Below, piece by piece: positions 55,720-64,000 of a stretch of DNA of 64,000 nucleotides (position 1 is the stretch's first letter; each line of letters opens with the position of its first letter). This DNA comes from Telmatobacter sp. DSM 110680 (GTDB lineage Bacteria; Acidobacteriota; Terriglobia; Terriglobales; Acidobacteriaceae), in assembly GCF_039994875.1 (NCBI RefSeq), contig NZ_CP121196.1:4216001-4280000 (forward strand), in the 5' to 3' direction. A program made the position numbers and the translations under genes. The notes beneath the pieces were generated by a model. The model saw nothing but the letters and a program-made list of their open reading frames with translations, made no database searches and had not been told where the DNA came from.

Positions 55720-55975
55720 TTGCACTCTTTGGGGAGAAGCGACAGCATGGGCTAACCGCCTTCCAACGGCGAAAGCACGCAACCGGCTAAATTTCAGACA
55801 GATGAAGGACCCGTGCCTAGCCTGGGACGGAGGCGAAGCAGATCAGGGCCGCCTAGGAGGTCGACCCTGATCCTTGATGAACCCTCCCATGGGGGAGATA
55901 GGAAGGGTTTCCCGCAACACAAGGGTGTACCGAGATGGATGCCGCCGGAACTGGCACGGTTGCAGGCAGACACTT
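55720..55975 (+). ncRNA. Candidate structured RNA in the leader of the TPR-cytochrome operon
   Basis: Several stems can be drawn by eye: 55745-55751 with 55810-55816 (GCATGGG/CCCGTGC), 55841-55848 with 55865-55872 (GATCAGGG/CCCTGATC), and 55880-55885 with 55904-55909 enclosing CTCCC/GGGAG. The first domain also has an internal GCC/GGC hairpin and blocks GGGC-AACC, CGAAAG, ACGCAA and CGGCTAAA, which recall the c-di-GMP-I (GEMM) riboswitch but with wrong spacing. No coding frame fits. The family was not identified; limits are approximate. Confidence 0.35.
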
Positions 55976-56187
55976 AGAAATCAGGCTACCGTATCTCTTG
56001 CTGTCTCGCGCACTTGGCGGGTGCCCCGGCTCGTGCCTTTCTTTGTAGTTGACCTGATAACATGAATTTCGCGGTGTGAGCCTGGCGATGCGCCGGACGT
56101 GACTTTCCCTTAGAGAGCCAGCCGGCGAAGTTTTTTGGGTGAATTCGTCTCACATCACAGAAAGATGTTGGGCACTTTCGGCAAAAC

Positions 56188-57309
56188 GTGGCAACCACTG
56201 TCTTCCCCAGCCCGGCCGCTCGCGGCAATCTGCTCCTGGCCTTGATTCTCACGCTTCTGCCCACGCGTGCGCTCTGCGCTGCGCAGGAAACACAGGGCAG
56301 TTTTGAGGACCTTTCCGCGCGCGCGGCGGCCGCGCGCGATCAGCAAAACCTTCCTCTCGCCATCCAGCTCTATCAGCAGGCCGAGCAACTGAAACCTGAC
56401 TGGCAAGAAGGCTGGTGGTATCTCGGGATGCTCCAATACAGTTCCAATCAGTTTCCAGGAGCCATCGACGCCTTTAGCCACCTTCTTGAATTGGCGCCAA
56501 CTGCGGTGCCTGCCATGGCGCTGCGCGGCCTTTGCGAATTTGAAACGGGGGCTTACGAAGACTCGCTCCGCGACCTGGAGCAGGCCGTAGCCCACGGAGC
56601 TCTCAATCAGCCCCACAACGAAGAGATCATTCGCTTCCATCTCGCGCAATTGCTCGCTCATGCGGGGCGCTTCCAGGATGCGCTCGAGCAGTACCGCTTC
56701 TTTGCCGAACACCACGTCGACGCACCGGACCTGACGATCGGCATCGGCCTTGCAGGGATGCGTGATCCCACATTTCCGAAGGACGTCGCCGCCCAGACTC
56801 GCGAGCTCTATCAGGCCGTTGGCAATGCGGGATACATCTTCCTCTCCGGCGACAACGAGCAGGCAGATGCTTCATTCGCAGAGCTCTTTGTTCGCTTCCC
56901 CTCTACGCCCAATCTTCACTATTTCTATGGATTTCTGCTCTTTCCACATGATCCGGGTCTTGCGATCGATCAGTTCCACAGCGAACTTGCTACCAATCCC
57001 ACTAATGAAACCGCCAATGCACTTCTTGCCTTCACCCTGGTGATTGCCGGGCGTTTCAGCGAAGCACTCGAGCCGGCGCAGCGCGCTTACGCGAAATCAC
57101 CAGACACTGAGATTTCCCAACTGGCCCTCGGACGCTCACTCGCAGAGACCGGAGACACGAAGCGCGGTGCGGAATTGCTGAGCCAGGTCATCGCCCGTGA
57201 TCCTCAAAATCTTGAGGCCCATCTTGGAATGATGTCGATCTATTCGCAAAGCGGAAACCGCGAAGAAGCCGAGCGGGAGCGAAAGGTCTGCCGTGATCTG
57301 GCGAAGTAG
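56188..57309 (+). CDS. TPR-repeat protein, exported
   Basis: 373 residues. A signal-like N-terminus (LLLALILTLLPTRALCAAQ) and several tetratricopeptide repeats, e.g. LAIQLYQQAEQLKPDWQEGWWYLGMLQYSSNQFPGAI split across two units, and again near 250-370. TPR domains bind protein partners; here probably in the periplasm. Its last bases overlap the start of the seven-heme cytochrome gene, so the two are coupled and it may be an assembly or docking factor for it. No enzyme motif is seen. Confidence 0.82.
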   Translation: MATTVFPSPAARGNLLLALILTLLPTRALCAAQETQGSFEDLSARAAAARDQQNLPLAIQLYQQAEQLKPDWQEGWWYLGMLQYSSNQFPGAIDAFSHLLELAPTAVPAMALRGLCEFETGAYEDSLRDLEQAVAHGALNQPHNEEIIRFHLAQLLAHAGRFQDALEQYRFFAEHHVDAPDLTIGIGLAGMRDPTFPKDVAAQTRELYQAVGNAGYIFLSGDNEQADASFAELFVRFPSTPNLHYFYGFLLFPHDPGLAIDQFHSELATNPTNETANALLAFTLVIAGRFSEALEPAQRAYAKSPDTEISQLALGRSLAETGDTKRGAELLSQVIARDPQNLEAHLGMMSIYSQSGNREEAERERKVCRDLAK

Positions 57310-58381
57310 AGCAGTCTGCAATAAGGCCCTCCGCGTGGCTATCGCAGCCGCGATGGTACTTGTATTCTGCAGAGCTAATTCTGCATGGGCGCAACAGACA
57401 AAAGCCTCGGACAATGCGGTGACGTGCACTACTTGTCATGCGGGTGTAACCAAATCTTATGCAATTGCTCCAATGCGACATGCTATGGAGCCCCGGAGTT
57501 CGGACCCCGTGCTTTCTACGCATGCCGACCTCAGCGCACAGATCGGCTCGTACACCTACAAAGTGCAAACGAAAGATGGTCGGAGTACCTACTCTGTGTC
57601 CGACGGTACTGATACGCTCACTCTGCCTATCCGTTGGATATTCGGGCAGCATGCGCAGACCTGGGTACTCGAAAAGGATGGCCACTACTACGAGAGCCTG
57701 GTCAGCTTTTTCCCCCGCCCCAACGGGCTTGCCATCACGCCCGGCGACCAGAGAATCACTCCTCATAATCTGACTGAGGCCATGGGACGCCAGCTTCCTA
57801 TATGGGAGGTACGTACCTGTTTTAATTGCCACGGCAGCGGTGTGGTCGAAGGCGAGAAGCTTGATCCGGCAAGGGTGACGCCCGGTCTTGATTGTGAGCG
57901 ATGCCATCTGGGCGCGCAGCAACACATGGCCGATTCAGCGCGAGACAACTTTAAGACCCTTCCTAAATCACTCAAGCGCCTTGACGCCGAGCAGATCTCG
58001 GATTTCTGCGGACAGTGCCATCGAACGTTCGACACCGTATTGCGCAACAAATGGCACGGCCCTGCTTTCGTGCGCATTCAACCCTACCGTCTCGAAATCA
58101 GCAAATGTTTTATTGGCAACGACCCGCGTATCAGTTGTCTGGCGTGCCACAACCCGCACCAACCCCTAAATCACGACATAGCGTCGTACGATTCCAAATG
58201 TCTGGCGTGCCACGGCGAGACCAAGTCGACATCAACTGCCGTCGCCATGAAGACCTGCCCGGTTGCGAAATCAAATTGCACGAGTTGCCACATGCCCAAG
58301 GTGGAGTTGCCGGGTGGAAATGCGCAATTCACCGATCACTACATTCGCATTGTTCATGCAGGCGAACCGTACCCCAAATGA
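57293..58381 (+). CDS. Seven-heme periplasmic c-type cytochrome
   Basis: 362 residues. Signal peptide ending SAWAQ (about 33), then seven CxxCH motifs at about 45, 176, 201, 239, 282, 303 and 329, the first separated from the rest by a heme-free segment of about 125 residues. This resembles multiheme electron-transfer cytochromes related to the cytochrome c554 group; no catalytic function can be assigned. The start is a GTG at 57293 overlapping the TPR gene by 17 bases; an ATG at 57353 would cut into the signal peptide. Confidence 0.88.
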   Translation: MIWRSRAVCNKALRVAIAAAMVLVFCRANSAWAQQTKASDNAVTCTTCHAGVTKSYAIAPMRHAMEPRSSDPVLSTHADLSAQIGSYTYKVQTKDGRSTYSVSDGTDTLTLPIRWIFGQHAQTWVLEKDGHYYESLVSFFPRPNGLAITPGDQRITPHNLTEAMGRQLPIWEVRTCFNCHGSGVVEGEKLDPARVTPGLDCERCHLGAQQHMADSARDNFKTLPKSLKRLDAEQISDFCGQCHRTFDTVLRNKWHGPAFVRIQPYRLEISKCFIGNDPRISCLACHNPHQPLNHDIASYDSKCLACHGETKSTSTAVAMKTCPVAKSNCTSCHMPKVELPGGNAQFTDHYIRIVHAGEPYPK

Positions 58382-58762
58382 TCTTCGCGCCGGCGCGAAT
58401 CCCAAAATAAGTCCTACATTATCGCTGTACTTACGTAACGGTGCTTCAGTAATAGGCATACGTTACTTAGCGCGGTAGTTTGCATTCATTCTTCGCTAAC
58501 ATTATCCCAACACACCTAGCAGCCTCAGAGCTCAAGCGCCTGCTCGAAGATGCGCTTGAAGCACCCCACCAAGAGGGACGGCCGACGTGTGCCTGAACGC
58601 TGTCCTCGCTGCGCGTTTTCTAGCTAGCGCATGAAGGTTGAGCAAGACAGAAAGCGCCTTCTGTACTGCAACTCAGGCTCGGCAGTTCCTGGCCGCGGTG
58701 GACGGGATGCTTAGCCAAGGTGCTCGCACCATGGCCTTCTTTCTTTTTTTCGAGGCGAGTCG
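58382..58762. other. Intergenic region before the Ig-repeat protein
   Basis: 381 bases with no recognised gene. GTAACG (58435-58440) and CGTTAC (58461-58466) form a short inverted repeat. Promoter not identified. Confidence 0.4.
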
Positions 58763-61700
58763 ATGAAGTTGGCGAGAGTTCTTAGTTCCCTCTCTCTTGC
58801 GGTTCTGGCCGTTACTGGATCCGCTGCGCATTCGCAGGCAAATGTAGTAGAAAATGAGCCCAGCGTCCTTTACGTGAACGCTCAAACGGGTTCAGATTCT
58901 AACTCGGGCTCCAGTTCGTCTCCGCTGAAAACGATCCAGGCAGCGGTAAACAAGGCGAACAGCAACAATCAAAAAAGTATTGGCACAAAGATTATTGTCA
59001 GCGCCGGGGTCTATCGGGAGTCAGTCAATGTAGACCCGATTTCAGGGATGACGTCTGCGCCTCTCACGATCGAGGCGGCCCAAAACGGCACTGCGATCAT
59101 CGATGCATCTGAAGTACTTACCGGGTGGTCCGCGGACCCGCAATATTCCGGCGCGTATGTAGCCAACTGGACGCCAACGCAAACCACTTGTGCTCTTCCC
59201 AGCGGTTGGCCATCAGTACAGCCGATCACGCTTCATACTGAAATTCTCTTCGTAAACAGCATTGCAATGACGCAGGTGCTTGCCTACTCAGACCTCAAGC
59301 CCGGCACTTTCTTCGTCAACACCAGCGACGGCACCGTGCACATGTGGCCGCCTGCGAATGTCGATCCATCCTCGGCCACGGTTGAGGTCGGGACACGCTC
59401 GAAGACCATGAGCGTCGTTGGCCGCAGCAACATCGTGCTGCGTGGACTGGTTTTCGAACACGCCAATGACTGCATCAACACAAGTGGCTCCACGGTCACC
59501 AGCAGTTCAAATGTGCTGCTCGATGCCGTTCAGGCCAACTGGAATAACTGGGGCGGCTTGGGCGTCTTCTCTTCCAGCAACGTCACGGTGCAGAACTCTG
59601 TTGGCAGCTATAACGGTGGCTTGGGCTTCCAGGGGACCCGCGATCAGTCCATTCTCTATTCCAACAACGAGACAGACTACAACAACTGGCGCGGTGCGCA
59701 GGGCACGCTTTATGACTGGGCATCCGGCGGGACGAAATTGTTCCAGATGCGCACCACCACGGTCCAGGGTCATTCTTCCTATAACAACCAGGCCCAGGGA
59801 TTGTGGTTCGATACCGACAACCAGAACATCACTATCGACAACGCCACACTGGTGGGCAGCTACAACGCAGCGCTACAGCTCGAACGAAATGAAGGTCCGA
59901 TCAGTCTCCAGAACAGCCATCTCTGCTCCAGCGGAAAAGGTTTGAATGTACTAACCACTGAAGCGTTGACCGTGAAGAACAACGTCTTTTACAACAACGG
60001 TGCGACCAATAAATTTGAGGCGCAATTCTACCTGGCCGGAAGCGCGGGCGGCATCAACATCACCAACTGGCAGACGGGGCAGGTCTATAACCTCATCACC
60101 ACCGGAACCGTGATGTCGGGAAACACCTTTATTGATGCGGCTCCGGGCCAGTTTGTGTTTGGAACCTACCTTAGCGGCTCCGACTGGACCGATTTCACCA
60201 GCACCCTTAACTCCGGCAACAATACCTGGTACGATTCTGCAACTCCCAGTGCGTTTCGCATCGTAAATGGCAAGAACGTTGATCTCACCGGATGGCAGAG
60301 CGCAACCGGGGCTGATTACAACTCCATCTGGGGCGCGCCGACTTCTTCACCAGCGTCAGAATGCATAGCACCCCCGGCGGCGTACCCCGATTTCCACGTC
60401 AGCGTGGACAGCAGTTCTTACAGCATGACATCGGGTCGCGCGACCGCAACGGTGCGCGTCGAGTCATTCAACTTTGGCCCAGTGACTCTCAGCGTATCCG
60501 GGCTGCCCGCAGGCGTGACCGCATCCTTCAGCAACCCAAGCCTCACCAGCGGATATTCCATCCTCACGCTAACTGCATCGTCCAACTCGGTCGCGCAGAC
60601 TGTGCCGGTAAACTTGTGGGCGGTCAGCGGCGATCGCGCTCACTCTGCAACGATCAAGTTGACAGTAAATGCGAATCCCGCCGTGATTGGAACGACGACG
60701 ACGGTCAACTCCTCCGCGTCGACCGTCAACGAAAACTCGCCGGTTACGCTGACGGCATCCGTGAAACAGACCAGCGGTTCTACAGCTCCCAGCGGGTCTG
60801 TCACTTTCTTTAATGGTGGGACCTCACTCGGAACAGCGTCGCTCTCTGGCGGGACGGCTTCCCTTTCTACGTCCGCTCTGCCTGCTGGGTCGAATTCAAT
60901 CACCGCCGAGTACGCGGGAAATAGCACATTCAATGCATCCACCTCAAGCGCCATCACCGTGAATGTGAATTCCGGGACTGTAAATACCACGACGACCCTG
61001 GCTGCTTCTGCGTCCTCGATTGCGCAAAACTCGCCGGTCACATTCACTGCCGGAGTGAAACCCGCCAGTGGAACATCGAGCGCGACTGGAACCATCACGT
61101 TCTACAACGGCGCCACCACGCTGGGAACGGCGACTCTCTCTTCAGGATCAGCAACGTTCACGACTTCCGCCCTGCCGGTAGGTTCCAACTCCATCACCGC
61201 CTCCTACTCCGGCACGTCGGGATTTACTTCTTCCACGTCAGGTGCGGTTTCAGTGAGCGTGAATGCGAGTGTCGTAAGCACAACCGCAACGCTGATCTCT
61301 TCATCTTCCACGATTACTGAAAACTCGCCGGTCACGTTGACCGCCACGATCAAGCAGAATAGTGGAACCACAGCACCGACGGGCACGGTTACTTTTTACA
61401 ATGGGACCATTTCGTTGGGATCCGCCACGCTCTCTGGCGGCGCAGCGAGCATCGCAACTTCGGCGCTGCCGGTTGGGACCGACTCGGTTTCCGCTGCTTA
61501 CTCGGGCGCGGTCACCTTCAACGCGTCCAGTTCCAACATCGTCGCGATTACCGTCAACTCCTCATCTCCGAGCGTCGTTAATACAGTCACCACGGTCGTT
61601 CCATCGGCGACCAGCGTTACCCAGAATTCTCCCTTGACTGTTGTCGTCACCGTCAAGCAGGCAAGTGGGACCACAGTTCCCGTGGGTTCGGTGAATGTTT

Positions 61701-63277
61701 ACAACGGCTCCGCAGTCGTGGCTACGGGATCTGTTATCGCTGGCACAGCGACGCTGACGATCCCTTCTCTACCTACCGGCACTGATACCATCGCAGCCTT
61801 CTATTCAGGATCATCGGCGTTCAATCCGTCCACCTCCGGACCAGTCGCCATCACGGTGAACCCGATCGTCGTCAATACATCGACAAGCTTGACAGCATCG
61901 TCCGCGAGTATCGTTGAGAACGCGCCACTCACCTTAACTGCTCTCGTGAAACAATCGAGCGGCACAGCAACACCTACTGGTTCGGTAAACTTCTATAACG
62001 GCACAACCAAAATCGGCACCGCAGTGTTGTCGGCTGGAGGCGCTACGCTCACAACCGCCGGACTTCCCGCCGGGACCGCGTCAATCAGCGCAACTTTCTT
62101 GGGTGGCCCAGTTTTCACGGCCTCAAGCTCCAACGCAATCACCATCAAGATCAGTCCTCTCGCGTTCAGCACGACCACTACTCTCACGGCATCATCGAGT
62201 AACATAGCGCGAGGTTCGGCGCTCACTTTTACTGCCGATGTGAAAGTAGCAAACAGTACTTCCTTGCCTACCGGGACAGTAACCTTTTTTGACGCCTCAC
62301 AGGCGATCGGAACAGCGTCACTTTCATCCGGTGTAGCAACTCTGACCAGTTCCACCTTGCCCGCCGGAACTCAGACCGTGACAGCGACTTACTCCGGAAC
62401 TACTCTCTACCGGCAGTCAACTTCCAACGCCGTCACGGTGGCAATCAGCGCACCAGCGACGGAGGGTCCCTCCACTGCGACAGTTGCCACCAGTACAGTG
62501 TTGGCTTCCTCCGCGCAACAAGCCGACCAGGGCTTCACCATCGCGCTAACTGCGACGGTCAAGCCATCCAATGGCTCAACTCTCCCAACCGGTACGGTCG
62601 ACTTTAACGTCGGGAACAAAAAGATTGGATCTGCCAGTCTCTCGAGTGGCAGGGCCTACCTCACCACTTCGTCATTGCCAACCGGCGATGACCCCATCAC
62701 GGCAACTTACATGGGCAATAGTTCCTTTGGCGCCTCAACCTCATCCTTGGTCACTGTGAAGATTCAGGGACCGGACTTCACCGTTGAAGCGACTCCCTCA
62801 TCCGTCTCCACAACTCCAGGCCAGAGCGTCGATGTTTCGTTGCGTATCACTCCGATGGATGGATTCAACCAAAGCCCGTCCATGACGTGCACCGGTCTTC
62901 CTGCCGGATCGACCTGCACTTTTGGCTCGGCGGCCAAGCAGAGTGATGGCACTTCGACGGTGAAGATGACGATTCATACGGCTCCTGTCACGACGAGTTC
63001 AAACTCGGCAGGTCGTTCACGTGCACCCCTCGCCCTTGCATTTTTGCCTTTGCTTCTCTGGATTTCTTCAAAGCGGCGCAAGGAGTTCCATCGGCTCCTC
63101 TCTCTTTCAATGCTCCTTATCGTCATCGTGGCATTCGGCGGAAGTGTAATTGGCTGCGGGGGGCACTCAAGTTCCAGCCAGCTGACATCCAGTAGCACCA
63201 CCGTCAACGTCACCGTGAATGCACAAACAAGCACAGGACTTCGCCACACCGCATCCGTAGCGCTCACTCTGATGTAG
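58763..63277 (+). CDS. Large secreted beta-helix protein with seven Ig-like repeats
   Basis: 1504 residues. Signal peptide (to about HSQA), a DUF1565-like start (LYVNAQTGSDSNSGSSSSPLKTIQAAV) leading into a right-handed parallel beta-helix (about 30-530), a short Ig-like linker domain, then seven tandem bacterial Ig-like domains of about 97 residues (nucleotides about 60690-62765), each with the pattern NSPVTLTAxVK...PTGxVTFYNG...LPxGxxxIxAxYxG. A further domain follows, then a membrane segment, a basic stretch SKRRKEFHR, a second hydrophobic segment, a cysteine (IGCGG) and a Ser/Thr-rich end. The tail recurs in acidobacterial surface proteins. A polysaccharide-binding, lyase or adhesin role is plausible. 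GAGGCGAG precedes the ATG. Confidence 0.88.
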   Translation: MKLARVLSSLSLAVLAVTGSAAHSQANVVENEPSVLYVNAQTGSDSNSGSSSSPLKTIQAAVNKANSNNQKSIGTKIIVSAGVYRESVNVDPISGMTSAPLTIEAAQNGTAIIDASEVLTGWSADPQYSGAYVANWTPTQTTCALPSGWPSVQPITLHTEILFVNSIAMTQVLAYSDLKPGTFFVNTSDGTVHMWPPANVDPSSATVEVGTRSKTMSVVGRSNIVLRGLVFEHANDCINTSGSTVTSSSNVLLDAVQANWNNWGGLGVFSSSNVTVQNSVGSYNGGLGFQGTRDQSILYSNNETDYNNWRGAQGTLYDWASGGTKLFQMRTTTVQGHSSYNNQAQGLWFDTDNQNITIDNATLVGSYNAALQLERNEGPISLQNSHLCSSGKGLNVLTTEALTVKNNVFYNNGATNKFEAQFYLAGSAGGINITNWQTGQVYNLITTGTVMSGNTFIDAAPGQFVFGTYLSGSDWTDFTSTLNSGNNTWYDSATPSAFRIVNGKNVDLTGWQSATGADYNSIWGAPTSSPASECIAPPAAYPDFHVSVDSSSYSMTSGRATATVRVESFNFGPVTLSVSGLPAGVTASFSNPSLTSGYSILTLTASSNSVAQTVPVNLWAVSGDRAHSATIKLTVNANPAVIGTTTTVNSSASTVNENSPVTLTASVKQTSGSTAPSGSVTFFNGGTSLGTASLSGGTASLSTSALPAGSNSITAEYAGNSTFNASTSSAITVNVNSGTVNTTTTLAASASSIAQNSPVTFTAGVKPASGTSSATGTITFYNGATTLGTATLSSGSATFTTSALPVGSNSITASYSGTSGFTSSTSGAVSVSVNASVVSTTATLISSSSTITENSPVTLTATIKQNSGTTAPTGTVTFYNGTISLGSATLSGGAASIATSALPVGTDSVSAAYSGAVTFNASSSNIVAITVNSSSPSVVNTVTTVVPSATSVTQNSPLTVVVTVKQASGTTVPVGSVNVYNGSAVVATGSVIAGTATLTIPSLPTGTDTIAAFYSGSSAFNPSTSGPVAITVNPIVVNTSTSLTASSASIVENAPLTLTALVKQSSGTATPTGSVNFYNGTTKIGTAVLSAGGATLTTAGLPAGTASISATFLGGPVFTASSSNAITIKISPLAFSTTTTLTASSSNIARGSALTFTADVKVANSTSLPTGTVTFFDASQAIGTASLSSGVATLTSSTLPAGTQTVTATYSGTTLYRQSTSNAVTVAISAPATEGPSTATVATSTVLASSAQQADQGFTIALTATVKPSNGSTLPTGTVDFNVGNKKIGSASLSSGRAYLTTSSLPTGDDPITATYMGNSSFGASTSSLVTVKIQGPDFTVEATPSSVSTTPGQSVDVSLRITPMDGFNQSPSMTCTGLPAGSTCTFGSAAKQSDGTSTVKMTIHTAPVTTSSNSAGRSRAPLALAFLPLLLWISSKRRKEFHRLLSLSMLLIVIVAFGGSVIGCGGHSSSSQLTSSSTTVNVTVNAQTSTGLRHTASVALTLM

Positions 63278-63320
63278 CTTCCACCCAGTTATTTAGCCGA
63301 TCGACATTTCAAACTCCGAA

Positions 63321-63354
63321 CAAAAAAAGGCGCGGCAGCCGAAGCTGCCGCGCC
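63321..63354 (-). terminator. Rho-independent terminator of the fourth receptor gene
   Basis: GGCGCGGCAGC (63329-63339) pairs with GCTGCCGCGCC (63344-63354), loop CGAA. In the minus direction seven T follow (63328-63322). It lies about 17 bases after the receptor stop. Confidence 0.92.
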
Positions 63355-63370
63355 TGAATTGCAGTTCGAA

Positions 63371-64000
63371 CTAGAAGACCAGTTTGCCTGCGAGTTCAAA
63401 CGTTCTTGGATCTTGCACGCCGTTCACTAAACCGAAGTCGCCGCCACTGACGTTATTGTGGAAGCCATTGAACTGGGTGTGGTTGAAGGTATTGAAGGAT
63501 TCAACACGGAACTCAAAGTGTGTGCGTTCGGTAAACGCAAACGACTTGTAGAGGTTGGTGCCGAAGTTGGTGCGGCCGGGTCCCTTGACGATGTCCCTGC
63601 CGGCATTGCCGAAGCCGAGACTCGGACCACCGTCCCATGCTGCGATTGGCTGCGAGAAGCCAGTGGGAGATACCCATTGGTACACGCCGCTAGAATTCCT
63701 TGTTTTGGGATAACTGACCTTGCCGGTGAAATTGGGACGGATGGTATAGCCGCCGCCCAGTCCAACCGTATCCGAGCCACCGTCGCCAGGAGCGTTGCTG
63801 CCCGCCCAGGGTAGGCCTGTCTCAGAAATCACAGTACCGGAAACTTCCCAGCCGCCGAGAATGCTGTGAGTCAGCCCGTTAGAATGCGCGAAGATGGGCA
63901 GTTTGTATTCGTAGTTCATGTTCAGGACTTGACGCCGGTCGAGGTTGCCCGATCCCTTGTCATACCTGAGGTTGAAGGGGTTGCTTACGCCGGTAAGATC
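63371..64000 (-). CDS. Oar-type TonB-dependent receptor, C-terminal part (5' end beyond window)
   Basis: The minus-strand frame is open from the right edge to the stop at 63371, about 209 visible residues. It contains barrel strands, YTIRPNFTGKV, and the usual acidobacterial ending FRVESFNTFNHTQFNGF...FELAGKLVF. Translation continues upstream of the ATG at 63919 (GVSNPFNLRYDKG...), so that ATG is internal. N-terminal domains are not visible. Confidence 0.9.
   Translation of the reverse strand, partial: DLTGVSNPFNLRYDKGSGNLDRRQVLNMNYEYKLPIFAHSNGLTHSILGGWEVSGTVISETGLPWAGSNAPGDGGSDTVGLGGGYTIRPNFTGKVSYPKTRNSSGVYQWVSPTGFSQPIAAWDGGPSLGFGNAGRDIVKGPGRTNFGTNLYKSFAFTERTHFEFRVESFNTFNHTQFNGFHNNVSGGDFGLVNGVQDPRTFELAGKLVF

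Larger units (their letters stand above)
55488..56187. other. 700-base intergenic region before the TPR gene
   Basis: It holds the terminator hairpin at 55559-55584 and the stem-rich segment at 55720-55975; the remaining parts (55600-55720 and 55980-56187) show no recognisable gene or repeat. Confidence 0.5.

Noticed and set aside
55741..55816. Canonical c-di-GMP-I (GEMM) riboswitch
   Set aside because: Blocks resemble it, but spacing and the closing helix do not fit; kept only as an unidentified structured RNA candidate.
60690..62765. Tandem DNA repeats as a possible CRISPR or satellite array
   Set aside because: They are protein-level Ig repeats of about 290 bases with diverged DNA, in one open frame.

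Overview
The window looks like a chromosomal segment of an Acidobacteriota bacterium, most likely class Terriglobia (the group of Koribacter, Terriglobus and Granulicella). Evidence: several very large Oar-type TonB-dependent receptors with an N-terminal carboxypeptidase-regulatory-like domain, an 818-residue permease of the acidobacterial duplicated orphan permease (ADOP) type, a giant multi-Ig secreted protein with the C-terminal membrane/Cys tail often seen in this phylum, many glycoside hydrolases, and moderately high GC with long antisense shadow frames. No phage, insertion sequence or CRISPR array was seen. The assignment is an inference from gene families.

Layout. 1-5.9 kb (all minus): a sensor kinase and NtrC-type sigma54 activator, then a -24/-12 promoter, then a Cyc2-like cytochrome-porin, a monoheme cytochrome and a flavin/Fe-S oxidoreductase that runs off the left edge; this reads as a regulated electron-transfer module. 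6.3-22.4 kb: carbohydrate region with a giant GH13 protein, tRNA-Ser(CGA), an ABC-2 exporter pair, a GH92 mannosidase, a 5'-3' exonuclease, a GH3 glycosidase and an Oar-type receptor. 23.4-33.2 kb: three tandem membrane-fusion proteins, a MacB-like permease with no ATPase, a TolC-like protein, then a convergent ADOP permease divergent from a MarR regulator whose promoter spacer holds a perfect palindrome. 33.2-37.4 kb: D-amino-acid catabolism (D-serine dehydratase-like enzyme, N-acyl-D-amino-acid deacylase, GntP transporter). 37.6-41.4 kb: a glycosyltransferase, groES-groEL with promoter and degenerate CIRCE, and a small zinc-ribbon protein.

41.6-50.7 kb: a second Oar-type receptor, a third receptor controlled by a clear cobalamin riboswitch, and upstream of it a degenerate protein-kinase domain fused through one membrane helix to a TonB C-terminal domain. 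50.8-55.5 kb: tRNA-Arg(CCT), Ku, and two divergent GH13 enzymes (alpha-glucosidase-like and trehalose-synthase-like). 55.5-58.4 kb: a 700-base leader with several potential stems, then an overlapping pair of TPR protein and seven-heme cytochrome c. 58.8-64 kb: the 1504-residue beta-helix/Ig-repeat protein and the C-terminal part of a fourth Oar-type receptor that runs off the right edge.

The most unusual items are the sigma54-driven cytochrome-porin module, the pseudokinase-TonB fusion beside a B12-regulated receptor, and the ATPase-less triple-adaptor export operon.
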